Part shown: in pieces, positions 1 through 12,553 of the stretch
How the letters are laid out: each line of letters opens with the position of its first letter
Position numbering within the stretch: the stretch's first letter is position 1
Source: Rhodospirillaceae bacterium
GTDB lineage: Bacteria > Pseudomonadota > Alphaproteobacteria > Azospirillales > Azospirillaceae
Assembly: GCA_029267445.1 (NCBI GenBank)
Contig: JAJUIU010000028.1
Coordinates: 1 to 43,112 of the forward strand
Length of the DNA stretch: 43,112 nt
Direction of reading: 5' to 3'
Made by a program: the position numbers and the translations under genes
Notes under the pieces: generated by a model
Seen by the model: the letters and a program-made list of their open reading frames with translations, nothing else
Database searches by the model: none
What the model was told of the DNA's origin: nothing

Positions 1-299
1 GCGGGGGCCGGAGCCGCTGCGGCGGGCTTGGCCTGCGCCGGCTTGGGGGCCGCGGCGGCCCCGCCCTCCCCGATCAGGCCCAGCACGGCGCCGACGCCGA
101 CGGTGTCCCCCTCGGCCGCGATGATCTCGGTCAGCGTGCCCGCCTTCTCGGCGTTGACCTCGAGCGTGACCTTGTCGGTCTCCAGCTCCACCAGGGGCTC
201 GTCCACCTGGACCGTGTCACCGACCTTCTTCAGCCAGCGGGCGATGCTCGCTTCGCTGACCGATTCGCCGAGGGTGGGTACCTTGATCTCCGTCGCCAT
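1..299 (-). CDS. sucB: Dihydrolipoyllysine succinyltransferase (2-oxoglutarate dehydrogenase E2), N-terminal part
   Basis: E2 core subunit of the 2-oxoglutarate dehydrogenase complex, which carries the succinyl group on a swinging lipoyl arm and passes it to CoA. Only the first 99 codons are present; the gene runs off the left edge. The visible part is one lipoyl domain (residues 2-76, starting [14 protein letters not shown]) with the lipoyl lysine in ETDKVTLEV (Lys43), followed by the start of an Ala/Pro-rich linker. It lies 65 bp downstream of sucA on the same strand and is surely co-transcribed with it. The GES and ETDK signatures and the sucA neighbour make the identification secure; pyruvate dehydrogenase E2 is the only realistic alternative and the context argues against it. 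Confidence 0.95.
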   Translation of the reverse strand, partial: MATEIKVPTLGESVSEASIARWLKKVGDTVQVDEPLVELETDKVTLEVNAEKAGTLTEIIAAEGDTVGVGAVLGLIGEGGAAAAPKPAQAKPAAAAPAP

Positions 300-364
300 G
301 GTCGGTCGGGCCTTTTTCTTTCCGTGTCCTTAGGGGCTCAATTCGTCGGAAGCGCCGGCCGGGG

Positions 365-3286
<2,922 letters not shown>

Positions 3287-3327
3287 GATCGTCCGCGCGG
3301 GTTGGCCGTCGCCAGGAGGTTGAGGCC

Positions 3328-3356
3328 TTGGAAAAGGTGGACCGGTTTTACGTCAA
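3328..3356 (-). promoter_or_regulatory. Possible sigma-70 promoter of sucAB
   Basis: Reading the minus strand, CTTGACG (-35 hexamer TTGACG at 3351-3356) is followed after 17 bp by TTCCAA (3328-3333). The -35 is excellent for an alphaproteobacterial housekeeping promoter, the -10 is poor. It lies 42-70 bp upstream of the sucA start in the 262-bp gap between sucA and the divergent gene at 3549; nothing else recognisable is in that gap. Confidence 0.3.
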
Positions 3357-3548
3357 GCGCCTGAGGCCTTCAATATGCACCGGTGCCGTAACAGACCGTC
3401 ATTCTGTGCACGGTACGACAAGGATTGGCGCGATGACGCAATTTTATGTCCATGTCCGTGTCCCGACCCATGTGGCGACGCGCGAAGGAGGTTCCAACGC
3501 GACGTCGCGCCGCTGGCGCCCCGCGACGGCGCGGCCTAGCCTGTGACG

Positions 3549-4778
3549 ATGCGCCGCCTCCTGGTCCTGCTCGGCCTGCTGCTGGTCTGCGGGCATGCCG
3601 CCGCCGACCCCGGCCGCGCCGTGGCGGAACGCGGCTGCGCCGCCATCGCGGAGCGGGTGGCCCGGCATCCTGGCGACGGGCCCCTGTTCCTGCGCAGCTG
3701 GGAGACGGCGGAGGGCCGGCCGTTGGAGGAGCCGGCGCTGCGCGACGCGGCCTTCACCTACGACAACGCGCTGGCGGCCATCGCCCTGCTGGCCTGCGGA
3801 CGCCCGGCCGAGGGGCGGCGGATCGGGGACGCGCTGCGCCTCGCCGTCACGCGCGACCGGCACTGGACCGACGGCCGCATCCGCAACGCTTACCGCGCCG
3901 GGCCGGTGCCGGCCGACACGGCCCCCCTGCCCCCCGGCTGGTGGAACGCGGGCGCCAACCGGTGGGAGGAGGACGCGTATCTGGTGGGGACCGCCACCGG
4001 CAACGTGGCCTGGGCGGCGCTGGCCCTGCTGGCGCTGCTTGAGGCCACGGGTGAGGCCGGGTACCTGGACGCCGCCGCGCGGGCGATGGGCTGGGTGCTG
4101 GACCATACCCGCGCCGGCGAACCACCGGTGTTCCAGGGCGGATACCACGGGCACGAGCCCGAGCCGGTCCGCCTGACCTGGGCCGCGACGGAGCATGCGA
4201 CGGACCTGGTCCCCGCCTTCGCACGGCTGCACCGGCTGACCGGCGACGCGCGCTGGCAAGTGGCGGCAGGGGAGGCCCGGGCCTTCCTGGACCGGATATG
4301 GGACGGGGCGGAGGGCCGGTTCCTGATCGGGCTGCTGCCGGACGGAGCGCCGAACCGGGCAGGCTCCGGCCTCGATTCGCAGCTCTGGCCCCTGCTGGCC
4401 GTGGCGGACCATCCGCCGGAATGGCGCCGGGCGCTGGACTTCGTCGACCGGGCGCATGGCGTGGACGGCGGCTACGACTTCGACGCGGACCGGGACGGGC
4501 TGTGGGTGGAAGGCACGGCCCAGGCCGCCCTGACTTTCCGCGCCGTCGGCCGGGGGGAACGGTCGGACGCCCTGCTGGCCGAGATGGCGAAGGAATGGTC
4601 GCCCGGCGGCCTGCTGTTCGCCACCCGGGACGCCAGCATCACAACCGGCCTCGCCATCGGGCCGGACAGCGCCACCGCCGACTTCCTCTACTACCGCCGC
4701 CCGCACCTGGGCGCCACCGCCTGGGCCGTGCTGGCGGCATTGGGCTGGAACCCGTTCACGGGAGGGCGGGTGCCGTGA
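3549..4778 (+). CDS. Exported protein of the six-hairpin (alpha/alpha-barrel) type, function unknown
   Basis: 409 residues with a Sec signal peptide (residues 1-20, hydrophobic Leu-rich core, cleavage near AAADPG). The mature part is a series of amphipathic helix pairs with aromatic-acidic loops (AFTYDNALAAIALL near residue 72, NVAWAALALLALL, LYDP-free, GWNPFTGG at the end), the pattern of six-hairpin glycosidase folds. I see acidic residues suited to a glycoside hydrolase but cannot assign a family or substrate. The ATG at 3549 is preferred over the in-frame GTG at 3543; neither has a clear ribosome site. It sits divergent from sucA and 68 bp upstream of a secreted cyclophilin, with which it may be co-transcribed. 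A non-catalytic alpha/alpha-barrel protein is equally possible. Confidence 0.75.
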   Translation: MRRLLVLLGLLLVCGHAAADPGRAVAERGCAAIAERVARHPGDGPLFLRSWETAEGRPLEEPALRDAAFTYDNALAAIALLACGRPAEGRRIGDALRLAVTRDRHWTDGRIRNAYRAGPVPADTAPLPPGWWNAGANRWEEDAYLVGTATGNVAWAALALLALLEATGEAGYLDAAARAMGWVLDHTRAGEPPVFQGGYHGHEPEPVRLTWAATEHATDLVPAFARLHRLTGDARWQVAAGEARAFLDRIWDGAEGRFLIGLLPDGAPNRAGSGLDSQLWPLLAVADHPPEWRRALDFVDRAHGVDGGYDFDADRDGLWVEGTAQAALTFRAVGRGERSDALLAEMAKEWSPGGLLFATRDASITTGLAIGPDSATADFLYYRRPHLGATAWAVLAALGWNPFTGGRVP

Positions 4779-4846
4779 GCCTGTGGCCATTGCCGGAGCC
4801 GCGCACCTCTGAAAGACTGCGAACAAGCAATACGGGGAACCCCTTT

Positions 4847-5755
4847 ATGATCCGCCGCACCCTTCTGCTCGCCGCCGCCCTCGCCCTCCTCGCCACACCC
4901 GCCGCCGCGCAGGACGCGCGGAAGCAGCCCCTGCCCGCCGAGGTGATCGCGGCGTCGAAGCCGGAGGACTGGCGGCGGCCGGACCCGAAGCACACCCTGT
5001 ACCTTGAGATGCCGGGCGGGCGCGTGACCATCGAGCTGGCGCCGCAGTTCGCGCCCCTGCATGTGGAGAACATGCGGGCGCTGGCGGCGGAGGGCGGCTA
5101 TGCCGGGGCCGCCGTGCTGCGGGTGCAGGACAACTACGTCACCCAGTGGGGCCGGGGCGACGAGCTGCCGGACCCGGAGTTCAAGACGGCCAAGGCCAGC
5201 CTGCCGCCGGAGTTCACGGTGAAGGGTGGTGCGGCCTCCCTGCCCTTCGCGAAGCTGCCGGACCCGGACGCCTACGCGCCGGAGGTGGGGATCGTCGGCG
5301 GCTTCCCGGCGGGGCGCGACCCGGCCACGGGCGAAGCCTGGATGGCCCATTGCTACGGCATCGTCGGCGTCGGGCGCGGCATGGCGGCCGACACGGGCAA
5401 TGGCGGCAGCCTCTATGTCGTGATCGGGCACAGCCCCCGGGCGCTGGACCGCAACATCACGCTGGTCGGCCGCGTGCTGGAGGGGATGGAGCTGCTGACC
5501 GCCCTGCCGCGCGGGACCGGGCGCCTGGGCTTCTACGAGAGGCCGGAGCAGCGCGCGCCGATCACCGCCATCCGCTTCGCCGACAGCGTGCCGGAGGCCG
5601 AGCGCACGGCCGTGGAGGTTCTGCGCAGCGACAGGCCCGTCTTCATGGAGTGGGTGGAGGCCCGGCGCCAGCGCAAGGACGACTTCTTCCACGTGCCCAG
5701 CGGCCGCCTGGACCTGTGCAACGCCCTGCCGCCGGTGCGGAAGGCGGGCGGCTGA
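4847..5755 (+). CDS. Exported cyclophilin-type peptidylprolyl isomerase
   Basis: 302 residues with a clear Sec signal peptide (1-22, ending PAAAQD). The cyclophilin domain occupies about residues 48-240: it begins LYLEMPGGRVTIELAPQFAP and continues with HVENMRALA, then YAGAAVLRVQDNYVTQWG, the local equivalent of the FHRVI.GFM.QGGD segment, and later LYVVIGHSPRALDRNITLVGRVLEGM. The classical catalytic Arg is present in VLRVQDN but the Gln-Gly-Gly segment is altered, so activity is plausible rather than certain. A C-terminal tail of about 60 residues lies beyond the domain. It would act on proline isomerisation in the periplasm. The start at 4847 gives the only good signal peptide; the frame is open upstream but noncoding in character. 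Confidence 0.88.
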   Translation: MIRRTLLLAAALALLATPAAAQDARKQPLPAEVIAASKPEDWRRPDPKHTLYLEMPGGRVTIELAPQFAPLHVENMRALAAEGGYAGAAVLRVQDNYVTQWGRGDELPDPEFKTAKASLPPEFTVKGGAASLPFAKLPDPDAYAPEVGIVGGFPAGRDPATGEAWMAHCYGIVGVGRGMAADTGNGGSLYVVIGHSPRALDRNITLVGRVLEGMELLTALPRGTGRLGFYERPEQRAPITAIRFADSVPEAERTAVEVLRSDRPVFMEWVEARRQRKDDFFHVPSGRLDLCNALPPVRKAGG

Positions 5756-5765
5756 GGGGGCCGGC

Positions 5766-6317
5766 TCAGGGCTTTGCCGCGGCCTGCCGGATGTGGGCGG
5801 CGAGGCCGCCGAGCTGCATGCCCTGCACCTTGTCCACCACGGCGGCGAACTTCGGCACATCCTCGGTGGCGTAGCCGCCGGCGCGGTAGCTCAGGGTGAT
5901 GCGCGTGCCCTCCGGCACCGGCGCGAACGTCCAGTCCAGGGCCCCGTGCAGCCCCATGCCCTGGAGCGGCCCAAGCCCGCCCAGCATGCGCAGCATCCGG
6001 CCCGGATCGACGAATGCGATGCGCATATGCTCCACCTGCCGCTCGCCCTCGATCTCGCAGAAGCAGCCGCCGGCCTTGGCCTCGATGGACAGGTTGGCCG
6101 CCTTGCCGAACCAGGTGTGGTCGGCCGGCCACCAGACGCCGACCTTGTCCACCAGGGCGCGCCACGCCGTCATGGGATCGCCCGGCACCACCTCCACATT
6201 CTCGATGGTGAAGCCCAGGGGCGAGGCGTCCAGCACCTTGGCCGTGGCCGGGCTCGCTCCAGCCGTGAGGACCACCGCCACCGCGCCCGCGCCGATGAAC
6301 CGCGCCGCACGTCCCAT
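5766..6317 (-). CDS. Exported SRPBCC (START-like) family protein
   Basis: 183 residues. Residues 1-26 form a Sec signal peptide (MGRAARFIGAGAVAVVLTAG, cleavage near ATAKVL). The remainder fits the SRPBCC/polyketide-cyclase fold: an N-terminal strand (FTIENVEVVPGDPMTAWRALV), a helix with VGVWWPADHTW, central strands including CFCEIEGERQVEHMRI, then TFAPVPEGTRITLSYRAGG and a long C-terminal helix. Members bind hydrophobic ligands; no ligand can be named. The ribosome site GGGGAGGGG lies 5-8 bp before the ATG. It converges with the cyclophilin gene (10-bp gap) and is downstream of sucD, separated by a terminator. Confidence 0.82.
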   Translation of the reverse strand: MGRAARFIGAGAVAVVLTAGASPATAKVLDASPLGFTIENVEVVPGDPMTAWRALVDKVGVWWPADHTWFGKAANLSIEAKAGGCFCEIEGERQVEHMRIAFVDPGRMLRMLGGLGPLQGMGLHGALDWTFAPVPEGTRITLSYRAGGYATEDVPKFAAVVDKVQGMQLGGLAAHIRQAAAKP

Positions 6318-6410
6318 CGCACCCCTCCCCCATTAGGATCGTTCGGGGAAGGCTAATCCCATGCGTGCCGTGGGGGCAATGGGTGGGCGGAGGGGTTGGC
6401 AGCATGAGAA

Positions 6411-6436
6411 AGGCCGCCCGGTTTCCCGGGCGGCCT
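6411..6436 (-). terminator. Intrinsic terminator after sucCD
   Basis: Perfect 11-bp stem (6411-6421 with 6426-6436) closed by a 4-nt loop; on the minus strand it is followed by TTTCTCAT. It lies 29 bp beyond the sucD stop codon. Confidence 0.85.
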
Positions 6437-6464
6437 TCGTATCTTCCGACGATGCTTGGGCGGA

Positions 6465-7340
6465 TCAGCCCTTCAGCGCCTTCACCATCGTGCTGCCCAG
6501 GCTGGCCGGGCTTTCGCTGACGTGGATGCCGGCGGCCTTCATGGCGGCGACCTTGAACTCCGCCGTGTCGTTGCCGCCGGAGATCACCGCACCCGCATGG
6601 CCCATGCGGCGGCCCGGAGGGGCGGTGCGGCCGGCGATGAAGCCGACGACGGGCTTCTTCAGGCCGGTCTCCTTGATGAACTCGGCACCCTTCACCTCGG
6701 CGTCGCCGCCGATCTCGCCGATCATGATGATGCCCTCGGTCTCGGGATCGTCGGCGAAGAGCTTGAGGGCGTCGACGAAGTTCGTCCCGTTCACCGGGTC
6801 GCCGCCGATGCCGATGCAGGTGGTCTGGCCGAGGCCGGCGGCCGTGGTCTGGGCCACGGCCTCATAGGTCAGCGTGCCGGAGCGGCTGACGATGCCGATC
6901 TTGCCGCGCTTGTGGATGTGGCCCGGCATGATGCCGATCTTGCACTCGTCCGGCGTGATCACGCCGGGGCAGTTCGGCCCGATCAGCCGGGTGCCGGAGC
7001 CCTGGAGCGCGCGCTTCACGCGGACCATGTCCAGCACCGGGATGCCCTCGGTGATGCAGACCACCAGCGGCAGGCCGGCGTCGATCGCCTCCAGGATGGC
7101 GTCGGCCGCGAAGGGCGGGGGCACGTAGATGACGGAGGCGTTGGCCCCCGTCTCCCGCACGGCCTTGTCCACCGTGTCGAACACCGGCAGGTCCAGGTGC
7201 TTGGTGCCGCCCTTACCGGGGGTGACGCCGCCAACCATCTTGGTGCCGTAGGCGATCGCCTGTTCGGAGTGGAAGGTCCCCTGGGCCCCGGTGAAGCCCT
7301 GGCAGATGACCCGCGTGTTCTTGTTGACGAGAACGGCCAT
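6465..7340 (-). CDS. sucD: Succinyl-CoA synthetase (ADP-forming) alpha subunit
   Basis: Alpha subunit of succinyl-CoA synthetase, which converts succinyl-CoA to succinate with substrate-level phosphorylation. At 291 residues it has normal length. The N-terminal CoA-binding Rossmann domain begins [18 protein letters not shown] and has the GGVTPGKGG and [13 protein letters not shown] segments; the C-terminal ligase domain contains GPNCPGVI and the phospho-histidine loop GHAGA (His248). The ATG at 7340 lies only 2 bp after the sucC stop, so the two are translationally coupled in one operon. The cytoplasmic alpha2beta2 complex is formed with SucC. Confidence 0.97.
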   Translation of the reverse strand: MAVLVNKNTRVICQGFTGAQGTFHSEQAIAYGTKMVGGVTPGKGGTKHLDLPVFDTVDKAVRETGANASVIYVPPPFAADAILEAIDAGLPLVVCITEGIPVLDMVRVKRALQGSGTRLIGPNCPGVITPDECKIGIMPGHIHKRGKIGIVSRSGTLTYEAVAQTTAAGLGQTTCIGIGGDPVNGTNFVDALKLFADDPETEGIIMIGEIGGDAEVKGAEFIKETGLKKPVVGFIAGRTAPPGRRMGHAGAVISGGNDTAEFKVAAMKAAGIHVSESPASLGSTMVKALKG

Positions 7341-7342
7341 GG

Positions 7343-8539
7343 TTACGCGGCCTCCTTCACGGCCTTGACGATCTTCTCGGCGGCGTCGGCCAGGTTGTCG
7401 GCCGACACGATGGGAAGGCCGGATTCGGCCAGGATCTTCTTGCCGAGGTCGACGTTGGTCCCCTCCAGCCGGACGACCAGCGGGACGTGCAAGCTGACCT
7501 CGCGCGCCGCCGCCACCACGCCTTCGGCGATGACGTCGCAGCGCATGATGCCGCCGAAGATGTTGACCAGGATGCCCTCGACGTTCGGGTCGGACAGGAT
7601 GAGCTTGAAGGCCGTGGTCACACGGTCCTTGGTGGCGCCGCCGCCGACGTCCAGGAAGTTGGCGGGCTCCCCGCCATAGAGCTTGATGATGTCCATGGTC
7701 GCCATGGCGAGGCCGGCGCCGTTCACCATGCAGCCGATGTTGCCGTCGAGCTTGACGTAGTTGAGGCCGTGCTTGGTGGCCTCGGTCTCCGACGCCTCCT
7801 CCTCCGACTCGTCGCGCAGCTCCTCCACCTCCGGGTGGCGGTAGAGGGCGTTGTCGTCGAAGTTCATCTTGGCGTCGAGCGCGATCACCTCGCCGGCCCC
7901 GGTGACGACCAGCGGGTTGATCTCCACCAGGCTCATGTCCAGGTCCACGAAAGCCTTGTACATGGCGGTCAGGAACTTGGCGCACGCACCCACCTGCTTG
8001 CCTTCCAGCCCCAGGGCGAAGGCGACCTTGCGGGCGTGGTAGCCCTGGAGGCCCTCCACCGGGTCGATCGCGACCTTCACGATCTTCTCCGGGTGGCTGT
8101 GGGCCACCTCCTCGATCTCCATGCCGCCCTCGGTGGAGGCGACGACGGTGACGCGGGAGGAGGCGCGGTCCAGCAGCATGGAGAGGTAGAGCTCGCGCTT
8201 GATGTCGGCCCCCTCCTCCACGTAGATCCGCTTGACCTCCTTGCCCTCCGGCCCGGTCTGCTTGGTCACCAGGACCTTGCCGATCATGGCGCCCGCGTTG
8301 GCGACCACGTCGTCCACGGACTTGACGACGCGCACGCCGCCCTTGCCGTTCGGAGCCTCCTTGAAGCGCCCGGCGCCGCGGCCGCCGGCGTGGATCTGGG
8401 ACTTCACGACCCAGATCGGGCCGCCCAGTTCCTCGGCCACCTTGCGGGCCTCGTCGGGGGTGTAGGCGACACCGCCGCGGGGTACGGCGACGCCGTATTT
8501 CTTCAGCAGGCTTTTGGCCTGGTATTCATGGATGTTCAT
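7343..8539 (-). CDS. sucC: Succinyl-CoA synthetase (ADP-forming) beta subunit
   Basis: 398-residue ATP-grasp subunit that binds nucleotide and succinate. It starts with the family-typical [17 protein letters not shown], carries [17 protein letters not shown] in the ATP-grasp domain and [10 protein letters not shown] in the Mg/nucleotide site, and ends with the CoA-ligase domain containing [23 protein letters not shown] and [15 protein letters not shown]. The frame stays open 39 codons upstream, but that extension is Arg/Pro/Ala-rich, overlaps the hairpin leader and is not family sequence, so 8539 is the start. It is transcribed with sucD from a promoter near 8655-8682. Confidence 0.97.
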   Translation of the reverse strand: MNIHEYQAKSLLKKYGVAVPRGGVAYTPDEARKVAEELGGPIWVVKSQIHAGGRGAGRFKEAPNGKGGVRVVKSVDDVVANAGAMIGKVLVTKQTGPEGKEVKRIYVEEGADIKRELYLSMLLDRASSRVTVVASTEGGMEIEEVAHSHPEKIVKVAIDPVEGLQGYHARKVAFALGLEGKQVGACAKFLTAMYKAFVDLDMSLVEINPLVVTGAGEVIALDAKMNFDDNALYRHPEVEELRDESEEEASETEATKHGLNYVKLDGNIGCMVNGAGLAMATMDIIKLYGGEPANFLDVGGGATKDRVTTAFKLILSDPNVEGILVNIFGGIMRCDVIAEGVVAAAREVSLHVPLVVRLEGTNVDLGKKILAESGLPIVSADNLADAAEKIVKAVKEAA

Positions 8540-8575
8540 GCGGGATCGCCGGCTTTCCTGGTGGGACGATCCGGC

Positions 8576-8649
8576 CGGTCCGGCGGGCAGGCCGGACCGC
8601 GAAGCCCGGCGCCACGGGGGCACGGCCGCGCGCGGGGCCTCCCCGCGCG
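8576..8649 (-). promoter_or_regulatory. Two strong hairpins in the sucCD 5' leader
   Basis: Within the 5' leader expected for sucCD there are two perfect 9-bp stems: 8576-8584 with 8591-8599 (6-nt loop) and 8629-8637 with 8641-8649 (3-nt loop, almost all G/C). The second would be at the extreme 5' end of a transcript started from the promoter at 8655-8682. They may protect the mRNA end or regulate it; no known riboswitch consensus was recognised. Confidence 0.4.
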
Positions 8650-8654
8650 GCGGC

Positions 8655-8682
8655 ACTTTAGCACCGGACGATTACGGATCAA
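8655..8682 (-). promoter_or_regulatory. Sigma-70 promoter of sucCD
   Basis: Minus-strand TTGATC (8677-8682) and TAAAGT (8655-8660) are separated by 16 bp, close to the housekeeping consensus, predicting a start near 8648 and a leader of about 110 nt before sucC. Confidence 0.5.
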
Positions 8683-8774
8683 CCGCGGAAAGGCGACGCC
8701 CCGCCGCAGGGCAGCATGGCCCGGCGCGCAACCCGACCGGATGGGGTAACCGCTTGATCGCGCGCCATGAAAAA

Positions 8775-8799
8775 GGGGGCTCCGCCGCGCGGAGCCCCC
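8775..8799 (-). terminator. Intrinsic terminator after the DUF1838 gene
   Basis: Perfect 10-bp G/C-rich stem (8775-8784 with 8790-8799), 5-nt loop, followed on the minus strand by five T residues (8774-8770). It lies 31 bp beyond the stop of the gene at 8830. Confidence 0.88.
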
Positions 8800-8829
8800 C
8801 TTCGGCGAAGTCGCGGTGGCCGCTCCCGC

Positions 8830-9741
8830 TCACTCCTTCTTCGGCGCGGGTTCCCGCTTGATGCCGGCGCGCTGGTCCATGACCTTCTCGTAGTAGGTCC
8901 AGGACGTCTCGTTCGGGCGCGGGTCGTTGGCCGGCGGCGGGCTGTCGTACTCCGGATAGTTCTTCCGGATCTCGTCCTTCAGCACGGCCGGCAGATCGTC
9001 GAAGCTGGCGACGCGCAGGCCCACGGCGTTGAAGTAGAGGGCGCCGTCCCTGGTGCCCATGTTCATCCAGGGCAGCCAGGGCGCCACGCGGGCCCAGGAC
9101 ACGGCCGCCGACGGCGCCCAGTCCTTGGAGGCGTCCAGCAGGTCGTCCGTCTGGGCGAAGAAGTTGAACAGCTCCACCGCTTGGTAGTTCGGGATGTCCT
9201 TCTGGTAGCTATCGGCCAGCGGGTTCGGGTACCAGAGCGGCACCTCGATCGCCATCTTCATCACCGGTCCCATGACCTTGCCGGGGAACCGGTACTCCCC
9301 GCCGCCGCGGGCCGACATGGCCATGAAGTTGTTCACCGGATCGTTGGCCACGTGCAGCACCTCCACCGTCTCGTTGGTGAAGGGGTTGGTCCAGTTGCGC
9401 AGCACCTCGCCGGTCTTCGGATCGAGGTAGAGCATGATCTCGCGGCTGACGAGGCGCGCACCCGGCCCGCGCTTCTCATCCACCATGGAATGGCAGGCGC
9501 GGACGTTCATTCCCACCACGCGGAACAGCAGCCGGTCGCGCTCCACGTTCGGCAGGCGGGAATAGGCGTTGCCCTCCCAGAAATAGAAGCCGGGCTTGCC
9601 GTCCTCGGTCGAGCACTGGATCTTGCGCATCGCCTTGAAGGCGTCCTCCGGCTTGGAGAGATCCAGCTTCTGGGCGCTGGCCGCCCCCGCCGTGAGGAGC
9701 AGCGCCAAGGCCGCCCCGATCGCACCCTTCATCCCACGCAC
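8830..9741 (-). CDS. Exported DUF1838 family protein
   Basis: 303 residues with a Sec signal peptide (about 1-23, ending ASAQKL). The mature protein matches DUF1838: DAFKAMRKIQCSTEDGKPGFYFWEGNAYSR is the type of opening, followed by RLLFRVVGMNVRACH, SREIMLYLDPKTGEVLRNW, a central MAMSARGGGEYRFPG, and SWARVAPWLPWMNMG near the end. The function of this family is not known to me; the many Trp/Tyr/Asn positions suggest binding of an organic ligand. A GTG start at 9741 is chosen because GGGAGG sits 6 bp upstream; the in-frame ATG at 9732 would be 15 bp away. It is a single-gene unit on the minus strand upstream of sucCD, with its own terminator. Confidence 0.82.
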   Translation of the reverse strand: MRGMKGAIGAALALLLTAGAASAQKLDLSKPEDAFKAMRKIQCSTEDGKPGFYFWEGNAYSRLPNVERDRLLFRVVGMNVRACHSMVDEKRGPGARLVSREIMLYLDPKTGEVLRNWTNPFTNETVEVLHVANDPVNNFMAMSARGGGEYRFPGKVMGPVMKMAIEVPLWYPNPLADSYQKDIPNYQAVELFNFFAQTDDLLDASKDWAPSAAVSWARVAPWLPWMNMGTRDGALYFNAVGLRVASFDDLPAVLKDEIRKNYPEYDSPPPANDPRPNETSWTYYEKVMDQRAGIKREPAPKKE

Positions 9742-9945
9742 CTGACACCTCCCTGGTTTATCGGACCGTTGGGGGGAGTGTGCCGCAACCCGGCATAAAG
9801 AGCTAGCATTAGGTCATTTTGTGCGGACCCCTGGGCCGCTTTGCGCGATCGATCGCGGACCGCAACTTTCGGATCGCCTGGGCGATGCGGCCGGGGCACC
9901 TTGGGTTCCCGAATTCGCCGCCCTCCCGGACAAGGACGCACCCCC

Positions 9946-10734
9946 ATGACGAGCCCCGCCGACACCTTCCGCGCCCTGCATCAGGGCCCCGAAATACTGG
10001 TGCTGCCCAACGCCTGGGATGCCGGCAGCGCCCGGCTGATGCAGACGCTGGGGGCGAAGGCGGTCGCCACCACAAGTGCTGGCGTCGCCTGGAGCCACGG
10101 TTACCCGGATGGCGACGCGCTGCCCTTGGAGGCGCTGGTGTCGACGGTGCGGACCATGCGGCGGGTGCTGACCGTCCCGCTCAGCGTGGATGTGGAGGGG
10201 GGATATTCCGCCGATCCCGACCATGCGGCAGCCAACGTGGCGGCGGTGGTGGCGGCCGGCGCCGTCGGCATCAACATCGAGGATGGGGCGGCGCCATCGG
10301 AACTCTTGTGCGCCAAGCTTGCCCGCATCCGCGCCTCCGTCGGTCCGGGCCTGTTCATCAATGTGCGGACGGACGTGTATCTGCGCGGTCTCGCCGACAA
10401 CCGGGTGGCGGCGGTGCTCGCCCGGGCGGAGGCCTATCGCGCGGCCGGGGCGGATGGGCTGTTCGTGCCGGGCCTTTCGACGCCGGAGGACATCCGGGCG
10501 GTGGTGGCGGCCTGCGATCTTCCCCTCAACGTGATGGCGGTGCCCGGCCTGCCCCCGGCCGACGCGCTCCAGGCCCTTGGCGTGCGCCGGTTGAGCGCCG
10601 GGTCGGCCATCATCCAGACCCTATGGGCGGAAGCCTGGGGACTGTCGGGCGAGTTCCTGCGCCTGGGCCGCGCCGACCTCGTGGCCGGCACGGCCATGCC
10701 CTATGGCGAGATCAACGGCCTGTTCACGCGGTGA
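9946..10734 (+). CDS. PEP mutase / isocitrate lyase superfamily enzyme
   Basis: 262-residue TIM-barrel protein of the phosphoenolpyruvate mutase/isocitrate lyase superfamily, whose members make or break C-C or C-P bonds next to a carboxylate. Visible signatures are LVLPNAWDAGSAR (18-30), ATTSAGVAWSHGYPDG (41-56), the metal-site SVDVEGGY (Asp82, Glu84) and GINIEDG (108-114), then NVRTDVYLRG and MAVPGLP. It lacks the KKCGH motif of true isocitrate lyase and is half its length, so it more likely resembles oxaloacetate-decarboxylase-like or methylisocitrate-lyase-like members; the substrate is undetermined. A GGA sits about 10 bp before the chosen ATG, and the frame upstream of it is unlike the family. 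Confidence 0.9.
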   Translation: MTSPADTFRALHQGPEILVLPNAWDAGSARLMQTLGAKAVATTSAGVAWSHGYPDGDALPLEALVSTVRTMRRVLTVPLSVDVEGGYSADPDHAAANVAAVVAAGAVGINIEDGAAPSELLCAKLARIRASVGPGLFINVRTDVYLRGLADNRVAAVLARAEAYRAAGADGLFVPGLSTPEDIRAVVAACDLPLNVMAVPGLPPADALQALGVRRLSAGSAIIQTLWAEAWGLSGEFLRLGRADLVAGTAMPYGEINGLFTR

Positions 10735-10770
10735 GAGCCGAATCGGCTATCGCCACACCCCCGCAAACGA

Positions 10771-10803
10771 AAACCCCGCGCCGGTCGCCCGGGCGCGGGG
10801 TTT
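10771..10803. terminator. Bidirectional terminator between convergent genes
   Basis: Perfect 12-bp stem (10771-10782 with 10792-10803), 9-nt loop, A-rich on the left and T-rich on the right, so it can stop transcription from both the PEP-mutase-like gene (ends 10734) and mdh (ends 10834). Confidence 0.85.
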
Positions 10804-10833
10804 CGCGGGTGTCGGCGTTGTGCCGCCGGGTGA

Positions 10834-11948
<1,115 letters not shown>

Positions 11949-12071
11949 GGTTCCGAACGCTCAGGTCGGGCCCGCGTTCCGGACATTGCGCGGCACGGGT
12001 CCGGGGCCGGGAACCGGGCCGCCCGACGGGGGGTTTCCGAAGGGTGCCCCCAGCTTCGGAACGAGACACGC

Positions 12072-12533
12072 ATGGCCCGCCGGACCACCGCCACCATCGC
12101 CATCGCCGCCGCCCTTCTGGCCGCCGCCGCCATGCAAGCGGGCCCCGTCGCGGCGCAGGCGCCCGGCGGGACCTCGCGCATGCCGGCGCCAGGGGCACCG
12201 GCGGAACCGGTCGGCCCCTGCGAGCGGAACGCCAACCTGCTGCAAATCCTGATCCCGCCCGACGTGCACGCGATCCCGGTCTGGATCCGGCCCTTCACGG
12301 ACCATGACGAGACGCCGCCGGACCTGCTGGCGCTGTGGACCGAGTGCCGGCCCCGGCTGGCCGCCGCCGAGCCGCTGATCGACTGGGCCGGGCGCGGCCG
12401 GGGCCTGAAGCCGCTGGTGGATGTGGACGACGTGGCCCGCGAGGCGGACGCGCAGCGCCGGAACCTGCCGGACCGCACGCCCACCGACCGGCAGCTCCGC
12501 CAGGGCGACCCCCTGCCCGCCACCCGGCCCTGA
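12072..12533 (+). CDS. Small exported protein, unknown function
   Basis: 153 residues; residues 1-30 form an Ala-rich Sec signal peptide ending PVAAQAPG. The mature part is Pro/Ala/Asp/Arg-rich with no recognised domain; two Cys residues (in GPCERNAN and WTECRPR) could pair in the periplasm. The central segment PPDVHAIPVWIRPFTDHDETPPDL looks like a short ordered unit. The ATG at 12072 gives the signal peptide; earlier in-frame codons do not. It is a solitary gene, divergent from mdh and convergent with the DUF2336 gene (20-bp gap). I do not recognise its family. Confidence 0.65.
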   Translation: MARRTTATIAIAAALLAAAAMQAGPVAAQAPGGTSRMPAPGAPAEPVGPCERNANLLQILIPPDVHAIPVWIRPFTDHDETPPDLLALWTECRPRLAAAEPLIDWAGRGRGLKPLVDVDDVAREADAQRRNLPDRTPTDRQLRQGDPLPATRP

Positions 12534-12553
12534 GTGGACCGGTCGCCACCGGA

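Noticed and set aside
3328-3546. Small plus-strand open frame of 72 codons in the sucA/exported-protein gap
   Set aside because: No ribosome site or recognisable composition; overlaps the probable sucA promoter.
8540-8656. In-frame 39-codon N-terminal extension of sucC
   Set aside because: Pro/Arg/Gly-rich, within the hairpin leader and unlike any SucC; the conserved MNIHEYQ start is at 8539.
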